A stretch of DNA of 64,000 nucleotides from JAHJQZ01 sp963676075 (GCA_963676075.2 CAXXNZ010000030.1:46719-110718); one strand, 5' to 3'; counted from the stretch's first letter, positions 35,097-44,364 are shown. Numbers and translations: made by a program. The notes: generated by a model from the sequence alone, not told the origin.

Positions 35097-35295
35097 ACGT
35101 CTCTTCCCCTGGGCGGGACCACGAAGGCCACGCAAGCGGCGGACTGTTTTCGGCAAGTGCGGCGATTCTTGGGCAGCCGTGCCCACCTTCAGCCCAACTG
35201 CAAAGCTCCGCCGCCGGAGCCTCGGGCACAGGCGGAGCAAAAACTTCTAGATTGCAGCAGGTTACAGTGCGTCGAGCCTCGGGCGTCTTCTGGAC

Positions 35296-37449
35296 CTAAA
35301 CGCTGCCGATGGTCTTGAGCCGGACCTGTGGATGCACCTCGTTCTGGCTCATCACCACCGTTTGCGGCCGGAAACGCTCGATGATGGCCCGCACATGCGG
35401 ACGGATCGGCGCCGAAGTGATCAGCACCGGAAGATGCCCGGCCTGGGCGGCGCTTTCGAAGGCGCCCTGCACGCCGGTGATGAACTGCTGCAGCTTGGAC
35501 GGCGCCATCGCCAGATGCCGGTCGCTTCCCTCGCCATGCATGGCCTCGGCGAAGCTGCGCTCCCAGTCGTGCGACAGCGTGATGATGGGCAATGCACCGT
35601 CCGGGCCGAGATTGGATGCGCACAGCTGGCGGGCGAGCCGGCCCCGCACATGTTCGGCCATCATCTGCGGCGAACGACCGGTGCCGGCGACCTCGGCAAT
35701 GCCTTCCAGGATCGTTGCCAGATCGCGGATCGACACGCGTTCGGAAAGAAGCGCCTGCAGCACGCGCTGGATGCCAGTAACCGAGATCAGCGAAGGCACG
35801 ATGTCCTCGACCAGCTTCTGCTGTGCCGTGGTCAGGCCCTGGAGCAGCGATTGCGTCCCGGCATAGCTCAAAAGATCGGAGACATTTGCCTTCAGGACTT
35901 CGGTCAGATGCGTCGAGATCACTGTCGAGGGGTCGATGATCGAGTAGCCGCGGATTTCGGCCTCGTCCCTGAGCGCCGGATCGATCCAGGTCGCCGGCAG
36001 TCCGAAGGCCGGTTCTGTCGTATGTTCGCCGGGCAGGGTGATCTGGTTGCCTTCGGGGTCCATCACCATCAGCAGCGAGGGATAGACATTGCCGTCGCCG
36101 ATCTCGATCTCCTTGATGCGGATCTTGTAAAGATTCGGGTCGAGCTGCATGTTGTCGAGAATCCGCACCGGCGGCATGACAAAGCCGAGATCGACGGCGA
36201 GCTGGCGCCTTAGCGCCTTTATCTGCTCGGTCAGCCTATCGGTGCCGGTTCCGTCGTCCTTGACCAGCTGTAACAGCCCGTAGCCCAGTTCGAGCTTCAG
36301 CTCGTCCATCCTCAAGGTTTCGGAGATCGGGACTTCGGCCGGCTCTGCATCCTGTCCGCCCATGCCGGCTGGCATGCCGGGCAGCCCGCCGGTTTCAGCC
36401 AGCGCGGCTTCCTCCTCGCGGATAGACTTGGTCTTGCCAGCGCGGAAGGCGACATAGCCGGCTGCGCCGGCGAGGGTGAGGAAGGGCAGGATCGGCATGC
36501 CGGGCAGGAAGGCCATGAGCGCCATCACCGCTGAAGACATGCCCAGTGCACGCGGGTAACCGGTGAACTGCTTGGCCAGCGCCTTGTCGGCGCTGCCGGT
36601 CACGCCGGCCTTGGACACGAGCAGGCCGGCCGCGGTCGAAACGATCAGCGCCGGTATCTGGGTGACCAGGCCGTCACCGACGGTCAAGAGCGTATAGTTG
36701 TTGCCGGCCTCGGCAAAGCTCAGTCCCATCTGCGCCACACCGATGACGATGCCGCCGATGATGTTGATGAAGGTGATCAGCAGGCCGGCGATGGCGTCGC
36801 CGCGCACGAATTTGGACGCACCGTCCATGGCGCCGAAGAACGAGCTTTCGTCCTCGAGATTCTTGCGCCGCGACCGTGCTTCGCCTTCGTCGATCAGCCC
36901 GGCGCTGAGGTCGGCGTCGATGGCCATCTGCTTGCCGGGCATGGCATCGAGCGTAAAGCGCGCCGCGACTTCGGCAATGCGCCCCGAACCCTTGGTGATG
37001 ACGACGAAATTGACGATCACCAGGATGCCGAAAACGATGATGCCGATGACGAAATTGCCCTGCATCACGAAATTGCCGAAGGCTTCGATGACGTGCCCGG
37101 CGGCCTGGGTGCCGTTGTGGCCGTTGGCAAGGATCAGCTTTGTCGACGCCAGGTTGAGCGACAGCCTCAGCATGGTGGTGATGAGAAGGACGGTCGGGAA
37201 GGCTGAAAATTCGAGCGGCGCCTGGATGAACAGCGAGGTCATCAGCACCAGAACCGAGAAAATGATCGACACCGCCAGCAACATGTCGAGCATGAACGGC
37301 GGCATCGGCAGAATGAGCACGAGCAGGATGCCCATCACGCCCAACGCCAGCGCGATGTCGGACTGGCGGAACAGGTCGATCAGGTCATGCAGGCTTGGGA
37401 AGTGGAAGCCGTAGGGCCGCGGGCGCGGGGCCGGTGTGGTGTCAGCCAT
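35296..37449 (-). CDS. flhA: Flagellar export gate protein FlhA
   Basis: The large membrane component of the flagellar type III export gate, 717 residues. The first 330 residues hold eight helices and the conserved FHIPEP-type cytoplasmic loop (RIAEVAARFTLDAMPGKQMAIDADLSAGLID, in parts). The rest is the cytoplasmic domain that receives chaperone-substrate complexes. The ATG at 37449 is chosen (GGAG 10 bases upstream), with an in-frame GTG at 37458. It is the last gene of the fliF operon. Confidence 0.96.
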   Translation of the reverse strand: MADTTPAPRPRPYGFHFPSLHDLIDLFRQSDIALALGVMGILLVLILPMPPFMLDMLLAVSIIFSVLVLMTSLFIQAPLEFSAFPTVLLITTMLRLSLNLASTKLILANGHNGTQAAGHVIEAFGNFVMQGNFVIGIIVFGILVIVNFVVITKGSGRIAEVAARFTLDAMPGKQMAIDADLSAGLIDEGEARSRRKNLEDESSFFGAMDGASKFVRGDAIAGLLITFINIIGGIVIGVAQMGLSFAEAGNNYTLLTVGDGLVTQIPALIVSTAAGLLVSKAGVTGSADKALAKQFTGYPRALGMSSAVMALMAFLPGMPILPFLTLAGAAGYVAFRAGKTKSIREEEAALAETGGLPGMPAGMGGQDAEPAEVPISETLRMDELKLELGYGLLQLVKDDGTGTDRLTEQIKALRRQLAVDLGFVMPPVRILDNMQLDPNLYKIRIKEIEIGDGNVYPSLLMVMDPEGNQITLPGEHTTEPAFGLPATWIDPALRDEAEIRGYSIIDPSTVISTHLTEVLKANVSDLLSYAGTQSLLQGLTTAQQKLVEDIVPSLISVTGIQRVLQALLSERVSIRDLATILEGIAEVAGTGRSPQMMAEHVRGRLARQLCASNLGPDGALPIITLSHDWERSFAEAMHGEGSDRHLAMAPSKLQQFITGVQGAFESAAQAGHLPVLITSAPIRPHVRAIIERFRPQTVVMSQNEVHPQVRLKTIGSV

Positions 37450-37586
37450 GGATGGCACGCTCCGGTTCAGCCAGCATCATTTGAGGCGCGGAAAAAGCGC
37501 ACGGCGAAACCTGCCCGGCCGGACGGGAAAGTCGCGGCGGCAGGTGCCGTTGTGCTGGTGTCGCGCCTTTGTCGGTCATCCCCGCC

Positions 37587-38957
37587 TCATGCCGCGCTGT
37601 GGCGTTGCTCGCCGGGTGGCGGTACGTCCGCGCCTTCGTCGGCATACTGGTTGAGCTTGTTCCGGAGCGTGCGGATCGAGATGCCGAGAATGGTGGCGGC
37701 GTGGGTGCGGTTGCCGAGGCAATGATCGAGCGTGTCGAGGATGAGGTCGCGTTCGACATCGGCAACGGTGCGCCCGACCATGGTCCGCGCCACGCTCTCG
37801 GCGGTGGCCGCGGCCTGGGCGGCGGGGCTCGGGGCCTGCACCGCCTCGGCAAGACCGGTGCCGTCGGGCAGAAGGATGGCATCGGGGCCGATGACCTCGC
37901 CACCCGAAAGCAGCACCGCGCGATGCAGGGTATTCTCAAGTTCACGGACATTGCCCGGCCAGGGCGCCTTGACGAGATCTTCGAGCGCTTCCGGGCTCAG
38001 CCGCCGTTCCCCGAGGCCGTTGGCCTTGGCATATTTTTCGACGAAGTGTTCGGAAAGGGCGGCGATGTCGCCCGGACGCTGCCGGAGCGGCGGCAGCTTG
38101 AGATTGACGACATTGAGTCGGAACAACAGGTCTTCGCGGAAACTGCCATCCTTGACCGCCTCGCTGAGATCGCGGTTCGATGTGGCGATGATGCGGATGT
38201 CGACCGACACCGGCTTGCTGCCGCCAACGCGGTCGATCAGCCGTTCCTGAATGGCGCGCAGCAGCTTGGCCTGCAGCCTGATGTCCATTTCCGAGATTTC
38301 GTCGAGCAGCAGCGTACCGCCCGTGGCTTCCTCGAATTTGCCGATACGACGGCCAACGGCGCCGGTGAACGCGCCCTTTTCATGGCCGAACAGCTCGGAT
38401 TCGAGCAGTTGCTCGGGAATGGCAGCGCAGTTGATCGAGATGAACGGCTTGTCGGCGCGGCGCGAGCGGGCATGGACATATTTGGCCATGACCTCCTTGC
38501 CGGTGCCGCTCTCACCGGTGATCAGCACACTCGCCTCGGAGGCGGCGACCTGGTCGGCCAGCTTGACGACCTTGGCCATGGCCGGATCGCGGAACAGGAA
38601 ATCGGCGCTTTCGCGCGCCACCGCGGCGATAATTGCCGCGATCAGTTCGGCATCGGGTGGCAGCGGAATGTATTCCTTGGCCCCGGCGCGGATGGCGTTG
38701 ACCGCGGCAGCAGCATTGGCCTCGGTGCCACAGGCCACGACCGGCACGAAAATGCGTTCGTTCTCGAGGCCCGAGATCAGGGCGGGGATGTCGGCCATCA
38801 CGTCGACCAGCAACAGGTCGGCGCCACGCCCGCTTCTGAGCGAGGCGAGGGCGATTTCGATATCGCCGGCATGGGCGACCTTGGCGCCGCCATCCATTGC
38901 AAGCTTGGTGGCCTGGCTCAACTGCCCTTCAAGGGCTCCGACGATCATGAGGCGCAT
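37587..38957 (-). CDS. flbD: Sigma-54-dependent flagellar regulator FlbD
   Basis: A 456-residue NtrC-type activator. The N-terminal receiver-like domain (1-115) lacks the acidic pocket (MRLMIVGALEGQLS replaces the usual Asp pair), as in Caulobacter FlbD. The AAA+ domain (about 120-350) has Walker A GESGTGKE, the sigma-54 contact loop GAFTGA, and GTLLLDEISEM. A Fis-type helix-turn-helix ends the protein (NRTHAATILGISIRTLRNKL). FlbD activates late flagellar genes and represses fliF in Caulobacter. A sigma-54 promoter with upstream palindromes lies before fliK. Confidence 0.95.
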   Translation of the reverse strand: MRLMIVGALEGQLSQATKLAMDGGAKVAHAGDIEIALASLRSGRGADLLLVDVMADIPALISGLENERIFVPVVACGTEANAAAAVNAIRAGAKEYIPLPPDAELIAAIIAAVARESADFLFRDPAMAKVVKLADQVAASEASVLITGESGTGKEVMAKYVHARSRRADKPFISINCAAIPEQLLESELFGHEKGAFTGAVGRRIGKFEEATGGTLLLDEISEMDIRLQAKLLRAIQERLIDRVGGSKPVSVDIRIIATSNRDLSEAVKDGSFREDLLFRLNVVNLKLPPLRQRPGDIAALSEHFVEKYAKANGLGERRLSPEALEDLVKAPWPGNVRELENTLHRAVLLSGGEVIGPDAILLPDGTGLAEAVQAPSPAAQAAATAESVARTMVGRTVADVERDLILDTLDHCLGNRTHAATILGISIRTLRNKLNQYADEGADVPPPGEQRHSAA

Positions 38958-39040
38958 GGGCTTATCCTCGTATTCACAGGCTCACCTGTTTATTTCCATT
39001 CGGCCGTTCCAGAACCGGTTCCCGCTCTCGGGTTCCGTTC

Positions 39041-39388
39041 CTAGGACGCCTTGATGATTTCCGTCATGGTCACGCCGAGACGATCCTCGACGAGAACGAT
39101 TTCGCCGCGGGCGACCAGACGGTCGTTGACATAGATGTCGATGGCCTCGCCGACCTGCCGGTCGAGCTCGACCACAGTGCCGATGTCCATCTTCAGAAGT
39201 TTGGAAATGGGCATGCGCGAGCGGCCGAGCACCACCGAGATCCTGACGGGCACATCGAACACTGCCTCGAGATCGGCGGCCGTCTTCTCGGAAATCGGCT
39301 CGAACTCGCCGGCAGCCTCTGCCTGCATCTCCTCGAAGCTGAGGTCGTCGTTTTCCGTTCCGGTTGTGGGATCGTCGGTGTCACTCAT
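39041..39388 (-). CDS. fliN: Flagellar motor switch protein FliN
   Basis: A 115-residue C-ring protein. An acidic N-terminal tail (1-40) is followed by the SpoA-type domain (about 42-113: VPVRISVVLGRSRMPISKLLKMDIGTVVELD, in parts, and VEDRLGVTMTEII). It overlaps fliH by 8 bp and precedes flbD, the Caulobacter order. fliM is not in the window. Confidence 0.95.
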   Translation of the reverse strand: MSDTDDPTTGTENDDLSFEEMQAEAAGEFEPISEKTAADLEAVFDVPVRISVVLGRSRMPISKLLKMDIGTVVELDRQVGEAIDIYVNDRLVARGEIVLVEDRLGVTMTEIIKAS

Positions 39389-40046
39389 GATCGCTCTCCG
39401 CCAGCGGACCGGGCGCCAGGTCAGGCGCCGGCAGCCCGGATGTCGCGCAATAGGCGACGATGGACTTGTCGATTTCGCTCAAAATCTTGCTCATGTCCCG
39501 CACCAGCCCACCGTCGGCCCATTCGAGCCGCCCGTCGCCCGGGCCGATTTCGGGATCGCCCAGAACCACCAGCCGTCCGTTGAATCCGGCCGCCGTCATA
39601 TGGGCCTCGGTGACTTCCTTGATCCGGTCAACGAGGTCGGGTTGGCAGCGGATGACAAGGTGCGGTGTCTGGTCGAGGGACTGCAGGCATTCCTCGATCA
39701 GCGTGTCGAGTTCGGCTTCCGGAATGCGCGAGACCAGCTGATTGGCGAGCTTGACCGCGATGGTGCGGGCGATGGCAATGCCGTCGGTCCGGGCCTTTTG
39801 TTCGAAACTGGCAACCGTTTGCAGCATGCGGGCGGCATTGGCGGCGATCTTTTCCGCTGCGGCGGCAAGCGCGGCCTCGGCGCGGGCCGTCTCGGCTTGC
39901 TGTCCCTCGCGGTAGCCCTCTGCATAGCCCGCCTGGTGTCCCTCTTCACGCAGCTTTATCACGCTGGTTTCGGTCATCACCCGCGTCTGGGCCTGGTTGC
40001 CCGAGAGGTCGAGGTCGAAGTTGAATTTGGCGTGGGCGCTGCTCAT
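39381..40046 (-). CDS. fliH: Flagellar assembly protein FliH (FlbE)
   Basis: The 221-residue regulator of the FliI ATPase. It has the typical N-terminal GxxxG-like stretch (EEGHQAGYAEGYREGQQ, residues 35-51), an Ala/Glu-rich coiled region to about 95, and a C-terminal domain resembling the delta subunit of ATP synthase. In Caulobacter the gene at this position is called flbE. It overlaps the fliG stop by one base (TGATG) and fliN by 8 bp. Confidence 0.88.
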   Translation of the reverse strand: MSSAHAKFNFDLDLSGNQAQTRVMTETSVIKLREEGHQAGYAEGYREGQQAETARAEAALAAAAEKIAANAARMLQTVASFEQKARTDGIAIARTIAVKLANQLVSRIPEAELDTLIEECLQSLDQTPHLVIRCQPDLVDRIKEVTEAHMTAAGFNGRLVVLGDPEIGPGDGRLEWADGGLVRDMSKILSEIDKSIVAYCATSGLPAPDLAPGPLAESDHE

Positions 40047-41113
40047 CAGGAAATCATCTCGTCTTCGCCAAGGTTCTTGGTGATGACGATTTCGCCGCGG
40101 GCCGCCATGTCCTTGGCCATCGAGACCATCTTGCCCTGGGCTTCATCGACATTCTTGAGCCGCACCGGTCCCATCGATTCCATGTCTTCCTTGAGGAGCT
40201 TGGCGGCGCGGGTCGACATGTTGTTGAAGAACAGTTCCTTGGTGGGTTCGTTGGCGCCCTTGAGCGCAAGGGCCATGTCGCGCTTGTCCATTTTCTGGAT
40301 GAGCGACTGAATGGCCGAGGTTTCGAGCCGCACGAGGTCTTCGAAGGTGAACATCAACTCCTTGATGCGCTCGGCGCTGTCGCGGTTCTGGTCCTCGAGT
40401 GAGGTCATGAAGCGCGCTTCGGTCTGGCGGTCGAAGGAGTTGAAGATTTCCGCCATCTGCTCGTGACTGTCGCGCCGCTGGGTGTGGCTGAGGGTCGACA
40501 TGAACTCGGTCCTCAGTGTCATTTCGATCTTTTCGAGAATGTCCTCCTGCACCGGGTCGAGCCCGAGCATCCGCCCGACCACGTCCATCGCCAGTTCCTC
40601 GGGCAGGACGGCGAGCACGCGGCTGGCATGTTCGGTCGAAATCTTGGACAGAACGACCGCAACGGTCTGCGGGTATTCGTTCTTCAGGTAGTTGGCGAGG
40701 ATATCTTCTTGAACGTTAGAGAGCTTCTCCCACATGTTGCGGCCGGCCGGTCCGCGGATTTCCTCCATGATCGTCGCCACGCGATCCTGGGGCAGAAAGC
40801 TCAGCAGCAGGCGTTCGGTGGAATCGGAGTTCCCCGCGATCGAGCCGTTGGACGATACCGTCGTCACGAAACTCAGCAGCAAACCGTCGAGCATTTCCTG
40901 GCTGATCGGGCCGAGCCGGACCATGGCGCGCGACAGCTGCTTGATTTCCATCTCGTCGAGTTCATCGAATATCGGCTTGCCGTGATCGGGGCCGAGCGCC
41001 AGCATCAGCACCGCCGCCTTTTCGTCCGGCTGGAGCTCACGCGTCCTTTCGCCGTCCTGAATGACCAGGCCCCGACCGATCGTATCGCTGATTTCTTTTT
41101 CGGTTCCGACCAT
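40046..41113 (-). CDS. fliG: Flagellar motor switch protein FliG
   Basis: A 355-residue C-ring protein that couples the stator to the rotor. N, middle and C domains are in order; the middle-domain motif appears as EYPQ (LKNEYPQTVAVVLSKI) where enteric FliG has EHPQ. The C-terminal torque helix carries the charged residues (FTFEDLVRLETSAIQSL, KRDMALALKG). It starts 12 bp after fliF. Confidence 0.96.
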   Translation of the reverse strand: MVGTEKEISDTIGRGLVIQDGERTRELQPDEKAAVLMLALGPDHGKPIFDELDEMEIKQLSRAMVRLGPISQEMLDGLLLSFVTTVSSNGSIAGNSDSTERLLLSFLPQDRVATIMEEIRGPAGRNMWEKLSNVQEDILANYLKNEYPQTVAVVLSKISTEHASRVLAVLPEELAMDVVGRMLGLDPVQEDILEKIEMTLRTEFMSTLSHTQRRDSHEQMAEIFNSFDRQTEARFMTSLEDQNRDSAERIKELMFTFEDLVRLETSAIQSLIQKMDKRDMALALKGANEPTKELFFNNMSTRAAKLLKEDMESMGPVRLKNVDEAQGKMVSMAKDMAARGEIVITKNLGEDEMIS

Positions 41114-41125
41114 GCCCAGTCCGCC

Positions 41126-42766
41126 CTATGCCGCCTGGTTCAGCCAGTCACGCACGATGGTGGCGGCCTGCCGAGGGTTTTCCTCGATCAGTTCGCCCAC
41201 GTGCTTGATCGTGGTCATCTGTGCCAGGCCCATCTGCTGGGCCTCATCCATCCACTCCGGGCGCGACTGCGCCTGATCTGGATTGAGGGCGTTCTCGATC
41301 GCTGCGGCGGTGCTCTGATCCGCTGCCACCGGCGGCTCGGGCAGGGTCAGCGGTTCGGCTTCCGGCTCGAGAACGCGCTTGAGAAGCGGGCGCAAAACGA
41401 AGAGCAGGAGACCCAGGGCGACGATCAGCGTCACGGCCATGTTGGCGAGGTTCATCAGGTCGTCGCGGGTGAAATCGAACATGCCCGGCGCGCTGGTGCC
41501 GGCGTTGTCGAGGTTCGGCCGGTCGGCGAATTGCAGGTTCACCACTTCGACGACATCGCCACGATTGGCATCGAACCCGACTGCCGAGCGCACCAGCGCT
41601 GTCAGCTGATCGAGTTCGGCCTGACTGCGCGGCGTATAGGTCGCGGCGCCGTTGGCGTCCGTGGCATAGCTGCCGTCGACCGCCACCGCCACGCTCAGGC
41701 GCTTGATCCCGCCGGGATCCGTGACATCGGTCTGGGTCGTCTTGGAAATTTCGTAATTGGTGGTTTCGTCCGTCTGGGTCGTCTGGTCGGTTGCCGTGCC
41801 CTCGGCGCCATTCGTGGCCGTGCCGTTCGGCAGCTGGTTGGAAACGGTCACGCCCTGGTTGGCGTTCGGGTTGGCCGTGATGCTGGAACTGTCGTGGGTC
41901 TGGCTTGAGCGCACGACCTGGCCGTCGGGATCGAAGATCTCCTTGGTGATCTGTGAGCGCTGCAGATCGAGCTCGACGGCAACCTGCACGCGCGCCCGGC
42001 CGGAGCCGACGACGTTTTCGAGAATGGACTGGACGCGCCCTTGCATGCGGGTCTCGATGCCGGCAATGCGGTCCTGCACGTCACTGGCCATCAGCTCGTT
42101 GCCATCGCCCTCGCTGCCCGAGGCGAGCAGACGCCCGGTGTCATCGACGATCGACACCCGGCTGGGTGTCAGTCCTTCGATTGCCGCGGCAACCAGGTGC
42201 TGGATGGCGCTGATCTCGCCATTGTTCAATTCGCCCCGGACGCTCAGCATGATCGAAGCGGATGGGGACGGCGTTGTCTGGGAGAACAGCTGCCGTTCGG
42301 GCAGAACCAGGTGCACCCGCGCCGACTTGACGCGCGCCAGCGAGGATATGGTGCGGGCCAGTTCGCCCTCAAGCGCCCGGACCTGGTTGATGTTCTGCAC
42401 GAAACTCGTCGAACCGAGAGTGGATTGCTGGTCGAAGATCTCGTAGCCAACCTGGCCGCGTGTCGGCAGGCCGTTCTGGGCCAGACTCATGCGCAACGAG
42501 GTGATCTGGTCGCGCGGCACAAGGATCGAATCGCCTTCGCCACGCAGTTCATACGGGACATTCATCGACCGAAGCTCGTCGACGATGGCGCCCGAATCCT
42601 CAAGCGTCAGTCCGGTATAGATCGGCGCCATCTGCGGGGTTGTCGCCCGCATGATCAGAAAACCGAAAAAACCGAGCAGCAGCACGGCGACGACGCCCAT
42701 CGCCGCCACACGGGCCATACCCAACCGGTTTAGAAATCCTACGAAATTTTCCACGCCCGAACCCAT
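41126..42766 (-). CDS. fliF: Flagellar MS-ring protein FliF
   Basis: A 546-residue inner-membrane ring protein. Helix 1 is at about 20-42 (VAAMGVVAVLLLGFFGFLI), followed by ring-building YscJ-like domains (to about 260, including QKALEGELARTI-like VRALEGELARTISSL). A Ser/Thr/Asn-rich variable region follows, then helix 2 near 440-462 and a C-terminal FliG-binding tail (PRQAATIVRDWLNQAA). The ATG at 42766 is chosen; the frame reaches a TTG at 42814. First gene of the operon fliF-fliG-fliH-fliN-flbD-flhA. Confidence 0.95.
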   Translation of the reverse strand: MGSGVENFVGFLNRLGMARVAAMGVVAVLLLGFFGFLIMRATTPQMAPIYTGLTLEDSGAIVDELRSMNVPYELRGEGDSILVPRDQITSLRMSLAQNGLPTRGQVGYEIFDQQSTLGSTSFVQNINQVRALEGELARTISSLARVKSARVHLVLPERQLFSQTTPSPSASIMLSVRGELNNGEISAIQHLVAAAIEGLTPSRVSIVDDTGRLLASGSEGDGNELMASDVQDRIAGIETRMQGRVQSILENVVGSGRARVQVAVELDLQRSQITKEIFDPDGQVVRSSQTHDSSSITANPNANQGVTVSNQLPNGTATNGAEGTATDQTTQTDETTNYEISKTTQTDVTDPGGIKRLSVAVAVDGSYATDANGAATYTPRSQAELDQLTALVRSAVGFDANRGDVVEVVNLQFADRPNLDNAGTSAPGMFDFTRDDLMNLANMAVTLIVALGLLLFVLRPLLKRVLEPEAEPLTLPEPPVAADQSTAAAIENALNPDQAQSRPEWMDEAQQMGLAQMTTIKHVGELIEENPRQAATIVRDWLNQAA

Positions 42767-42808
42767 TCGCGATGCCGGGGAGAGCGGTCTGCGCACCCGG
42801 AAATCACC

Positions 42809-42847
42809 CGGCAAAAATTACCCAGTGGGTGGTAAACAAGTTCTTAA
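42809..42847 (-). promoter_or_regulatory. fliF control region with CtrA box and CGGCAAAA element
   Basis: On the minus strand TTAA-GAACTTG-TTTAC (42833-42847) fits the CtrA consensus with one change. Between it and the fliF start, CGGCAAAA (plus strand, 42809-42816) matches the core of the palindrome upstream of fliK (CGGCAAAATCTGCCG) and may be an FlbD site. Caulobacter fliF is activated by CtrA and repressed by FlbD. Confidence 0.55.
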
Positions 42848-43010
42848 CGACGCCTGCCAGAATGCGAGGCATCGGCAATTCTTTCCTGTTGTGTTACCGA
42901 AAAATGAACATCGGCGCGCGACGCGCAGGCGGAAATGGCCAGCCGGCGACCTCCGGCGGCGATCAGGCCAGCGGCGGGGCAAAGCGAAATCGGGGCGGAT
43001 CGGCGCGCAA

Positions 43011-43043
43011 GGCAAAGGGCGCGACCGGTGTTCCGGTCGCGCC
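43011..43043 (-). terminator. Terminator of sciP
   Basis: GGCGCGACCGG (43018-43028) and CCGGTCGCGCC (43033-43043) pair perfectly over 11 bp around TGTT; the minus strand continues CTTTGCCTT. A smaller hairpin (CCGGCT/AGCCGG, 43060-43073) lies directly at the sciP stop. Confidence 0.7.
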
Positions 43044-43074
43044 ATAAACCATCTTTGTTCCGGCTGAAGCCGGC

Positions 43075-43353
43075 TCAGTTCTCGCGGTAGTGCTGGATCC
43101 AGGTGGTTCTCAACCCGGCAAGGCCATGCTTGTCGATGGCAGCCTGCCAGTTGAGGAACTCGTCGACACTCAAGGTGTAGCGCTGACACGCTTCTTCAAG
43201 GCTAAGAAGACCGCCGCGAACAGCGGCGACAACTTCAGCCTTGCGCCGGATTACCCAGCGCTTGGTGTTACGAGGGGGCAAGTCGGCAATGGTTAAGGGA
43301 CTGCCGTCCGGACCTATCACATACTTAACGCGCGGACGCATCTGTACGGTCAT
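43075..43353 (-). CDS. sciP: CtrA inhibitory protein SciP (DUF1153)
   Basis: A 92-residue helical protein of the DUF1153 family. In Caulobacter, SciP binds CtrA and stops it recruiting RNA polymerase at its promoters. The sequence has the family core PRNTKRWVIRRKAEVVAAVRGG (residues 27-48, in parts), a helix-turn-helix-like region (LSLEEACQRYTLSVDEFLNWQ) and the C-terminal GLRTTWIQHYR. A CtrA box lies about 75 bp upstream, as expected for a CtrA-activated negative-feedback gene. It stands between fliF and flgD. Confidence 0.92.
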   Translation of the reverse strand: MTVQMRPRVKYVIGPDGSPLTIADLPPRNTKRWVIRRKAEVVAAVRGGLLSLEEACQRYTLSVDEFLNWQAAIDKHGLAGLRTTWIQHYREN

Positions 43354-43427
43354 TTTACTCTCTTACACAACCTGACCATAGTGGCGTGAGATTACCGGCT
43401 CCGGCTTAAAATTTGCCTAAGCAGCGG

Positions 43428-43442
43428 GTAAGGCTTGATTAA
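43428..43442 (-). promoter_or_regulatory. Candidate CtrA box upstream of sciP
   Basis: Minus strand TTAA-TCAAGCC-TTAC has the exact N7 spacing and one change from the CtrA consensus. It lies 75-89 bp before the sciP start. Confidence 0.6.
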
Positions 43443-43457
43443 ATCTATCGCGATCGC

Positions 43458-43478
43458 AAAAAGGCCGGCGCGAGGCCG
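43458..43478 (-). terminator. Hairpin with T-run between flgD and sciP, copy A
   Basis: GGCC (43463-43466) and GGCC (43474-43477) can pair around GGCGCGA; the minus strand continues TTTTT. The sequence GGCCGGCGCGAGGC is shared with copy B 155 bp away. Confidence 0.45.
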
Positions 43479-43608
43479 ACCCATCCCATTCTGGCAATGA
43501 AGAAAAACCCCGTTTGCGTCAGGCCGGCCGGTTAACCGTAGTGACGCCAGGCGACGCCACAGGCGATCGCCGCAGCAGCGACTTCCGGGCGAGGTACCCC
43601 CGGGCAGC

Positions 43609-43637
43609 AAAGAAAAGGGCCGGCGCGAGGCGGCCCG
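43609..43637 (-). terminator. Terminator of fliK-flgD (copy B)
   Basis: GGGCCG and CGGCCC can pair around a GC-rich loop; the minus strand continues TTTTCTTTG. It begins 23 bp after the flgD stop and shares GGCCGGCGCGAGGC with copy A. Confidence 0.6.
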
Positions 43638-43659
43638 TCTGCGCTCAATTTGGCGATCG

Positions 43660-44337
43660 TTATTTCAGACCGGTGACGCGTTCGACGCTGGAAAGCGCGA
43701 TATTGCCCTCGCCGATCACCAGGAAGGGCTCGTCGCCGGTGAAGTCAACGCTGTCGACGGTGCCGACCATCTGGGTGGTCACGTCGATCACCTTGCCATT
43801 CGAATCCCTGGCTTCGATCGAGATCTGATAAACGCCGTCGGGCGCGGTGCTTCCGTCACTGCCCACACCATCCCAGTTGAAGCGATGCTCGCCAGCTACG
43901 ATTGGCGCTTCCTTGGAGTAGACGGTGTTGCCATCCATGTCCTTGACGGAGATGACGGCATTGCTCGCTGTGCCGGAGGCGTTATAGAGCCAGCTCGCCT
44001 GCCCATCCTTGAGATTGCTCAGCGTTGTTGACGCGGTCACTTCCTTGCCAACAAAGGCCAGAGCCTGGGTCGTCGCATTCGTCGCCACCGTATGCTGGTT
44101 CGACTCGATCAGCGCCTGCAGGAACTGATTGGTTTTCAACTGCTGTTCGACGCCGGAGAACTGCACCAGCTGTTGGGTGAACTGATTGGTGTCGAGCGGA
44201 TCCAGCGGGTTCTGGTTCTGCAATTGCGTTGTCAGCAGTTGAAGGAACGAGTCGAAATTGTCGGAAAGCCGGGTTGCGGCGTCGTTCGGCGAACTCGCAC
44301 CGGTCGTGGTGCCACCCGATATGCTGCCAATGGTCAT
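43660..44337 (-). CDS. flgD: Flagellar hook assembly protein FlgD
   Basis: A 225-residue scaffold that caps the growing hook. The N-terminal export and cap region has the family motif FLQLLTTQLQNQNPLDPLDTNQFTQQLVQFSGVEQQ (residues 31-66, in parts). A FlgD Ig/tudor-like region follows (HRFNWDGVGSDGSTAPDGVYQ). GAGGAGAG precedes the ATG. It follows fliK by 27 bp and should be transcribed from the sigma-54 promoter upstream of fliK. Confidence 0.95.
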   Translation of the reverse strand: MTIGSISGGTTTGASSPNDAATRLSDNFDSFLQLLTTQLQNQNPLDPLDTNQFTQQLVQFSGVEQQLKTNQFLQALIESNQHTVATNATTQALAFVGKEVTASTTLSNLKDGQASWLYNASGTASNAVISVKDMDGNTVYSKEAPIVAGEHRFNWDGVGSDGSTAPDGVYQISIEARDSNGKVIDVTTQMVGTVDSVDFTGDEPFLVIGEGNIALSSVERVTGLK

Positions 44338-44364
44338 GGTACTCTCCTCAGCTGATCACACGTA

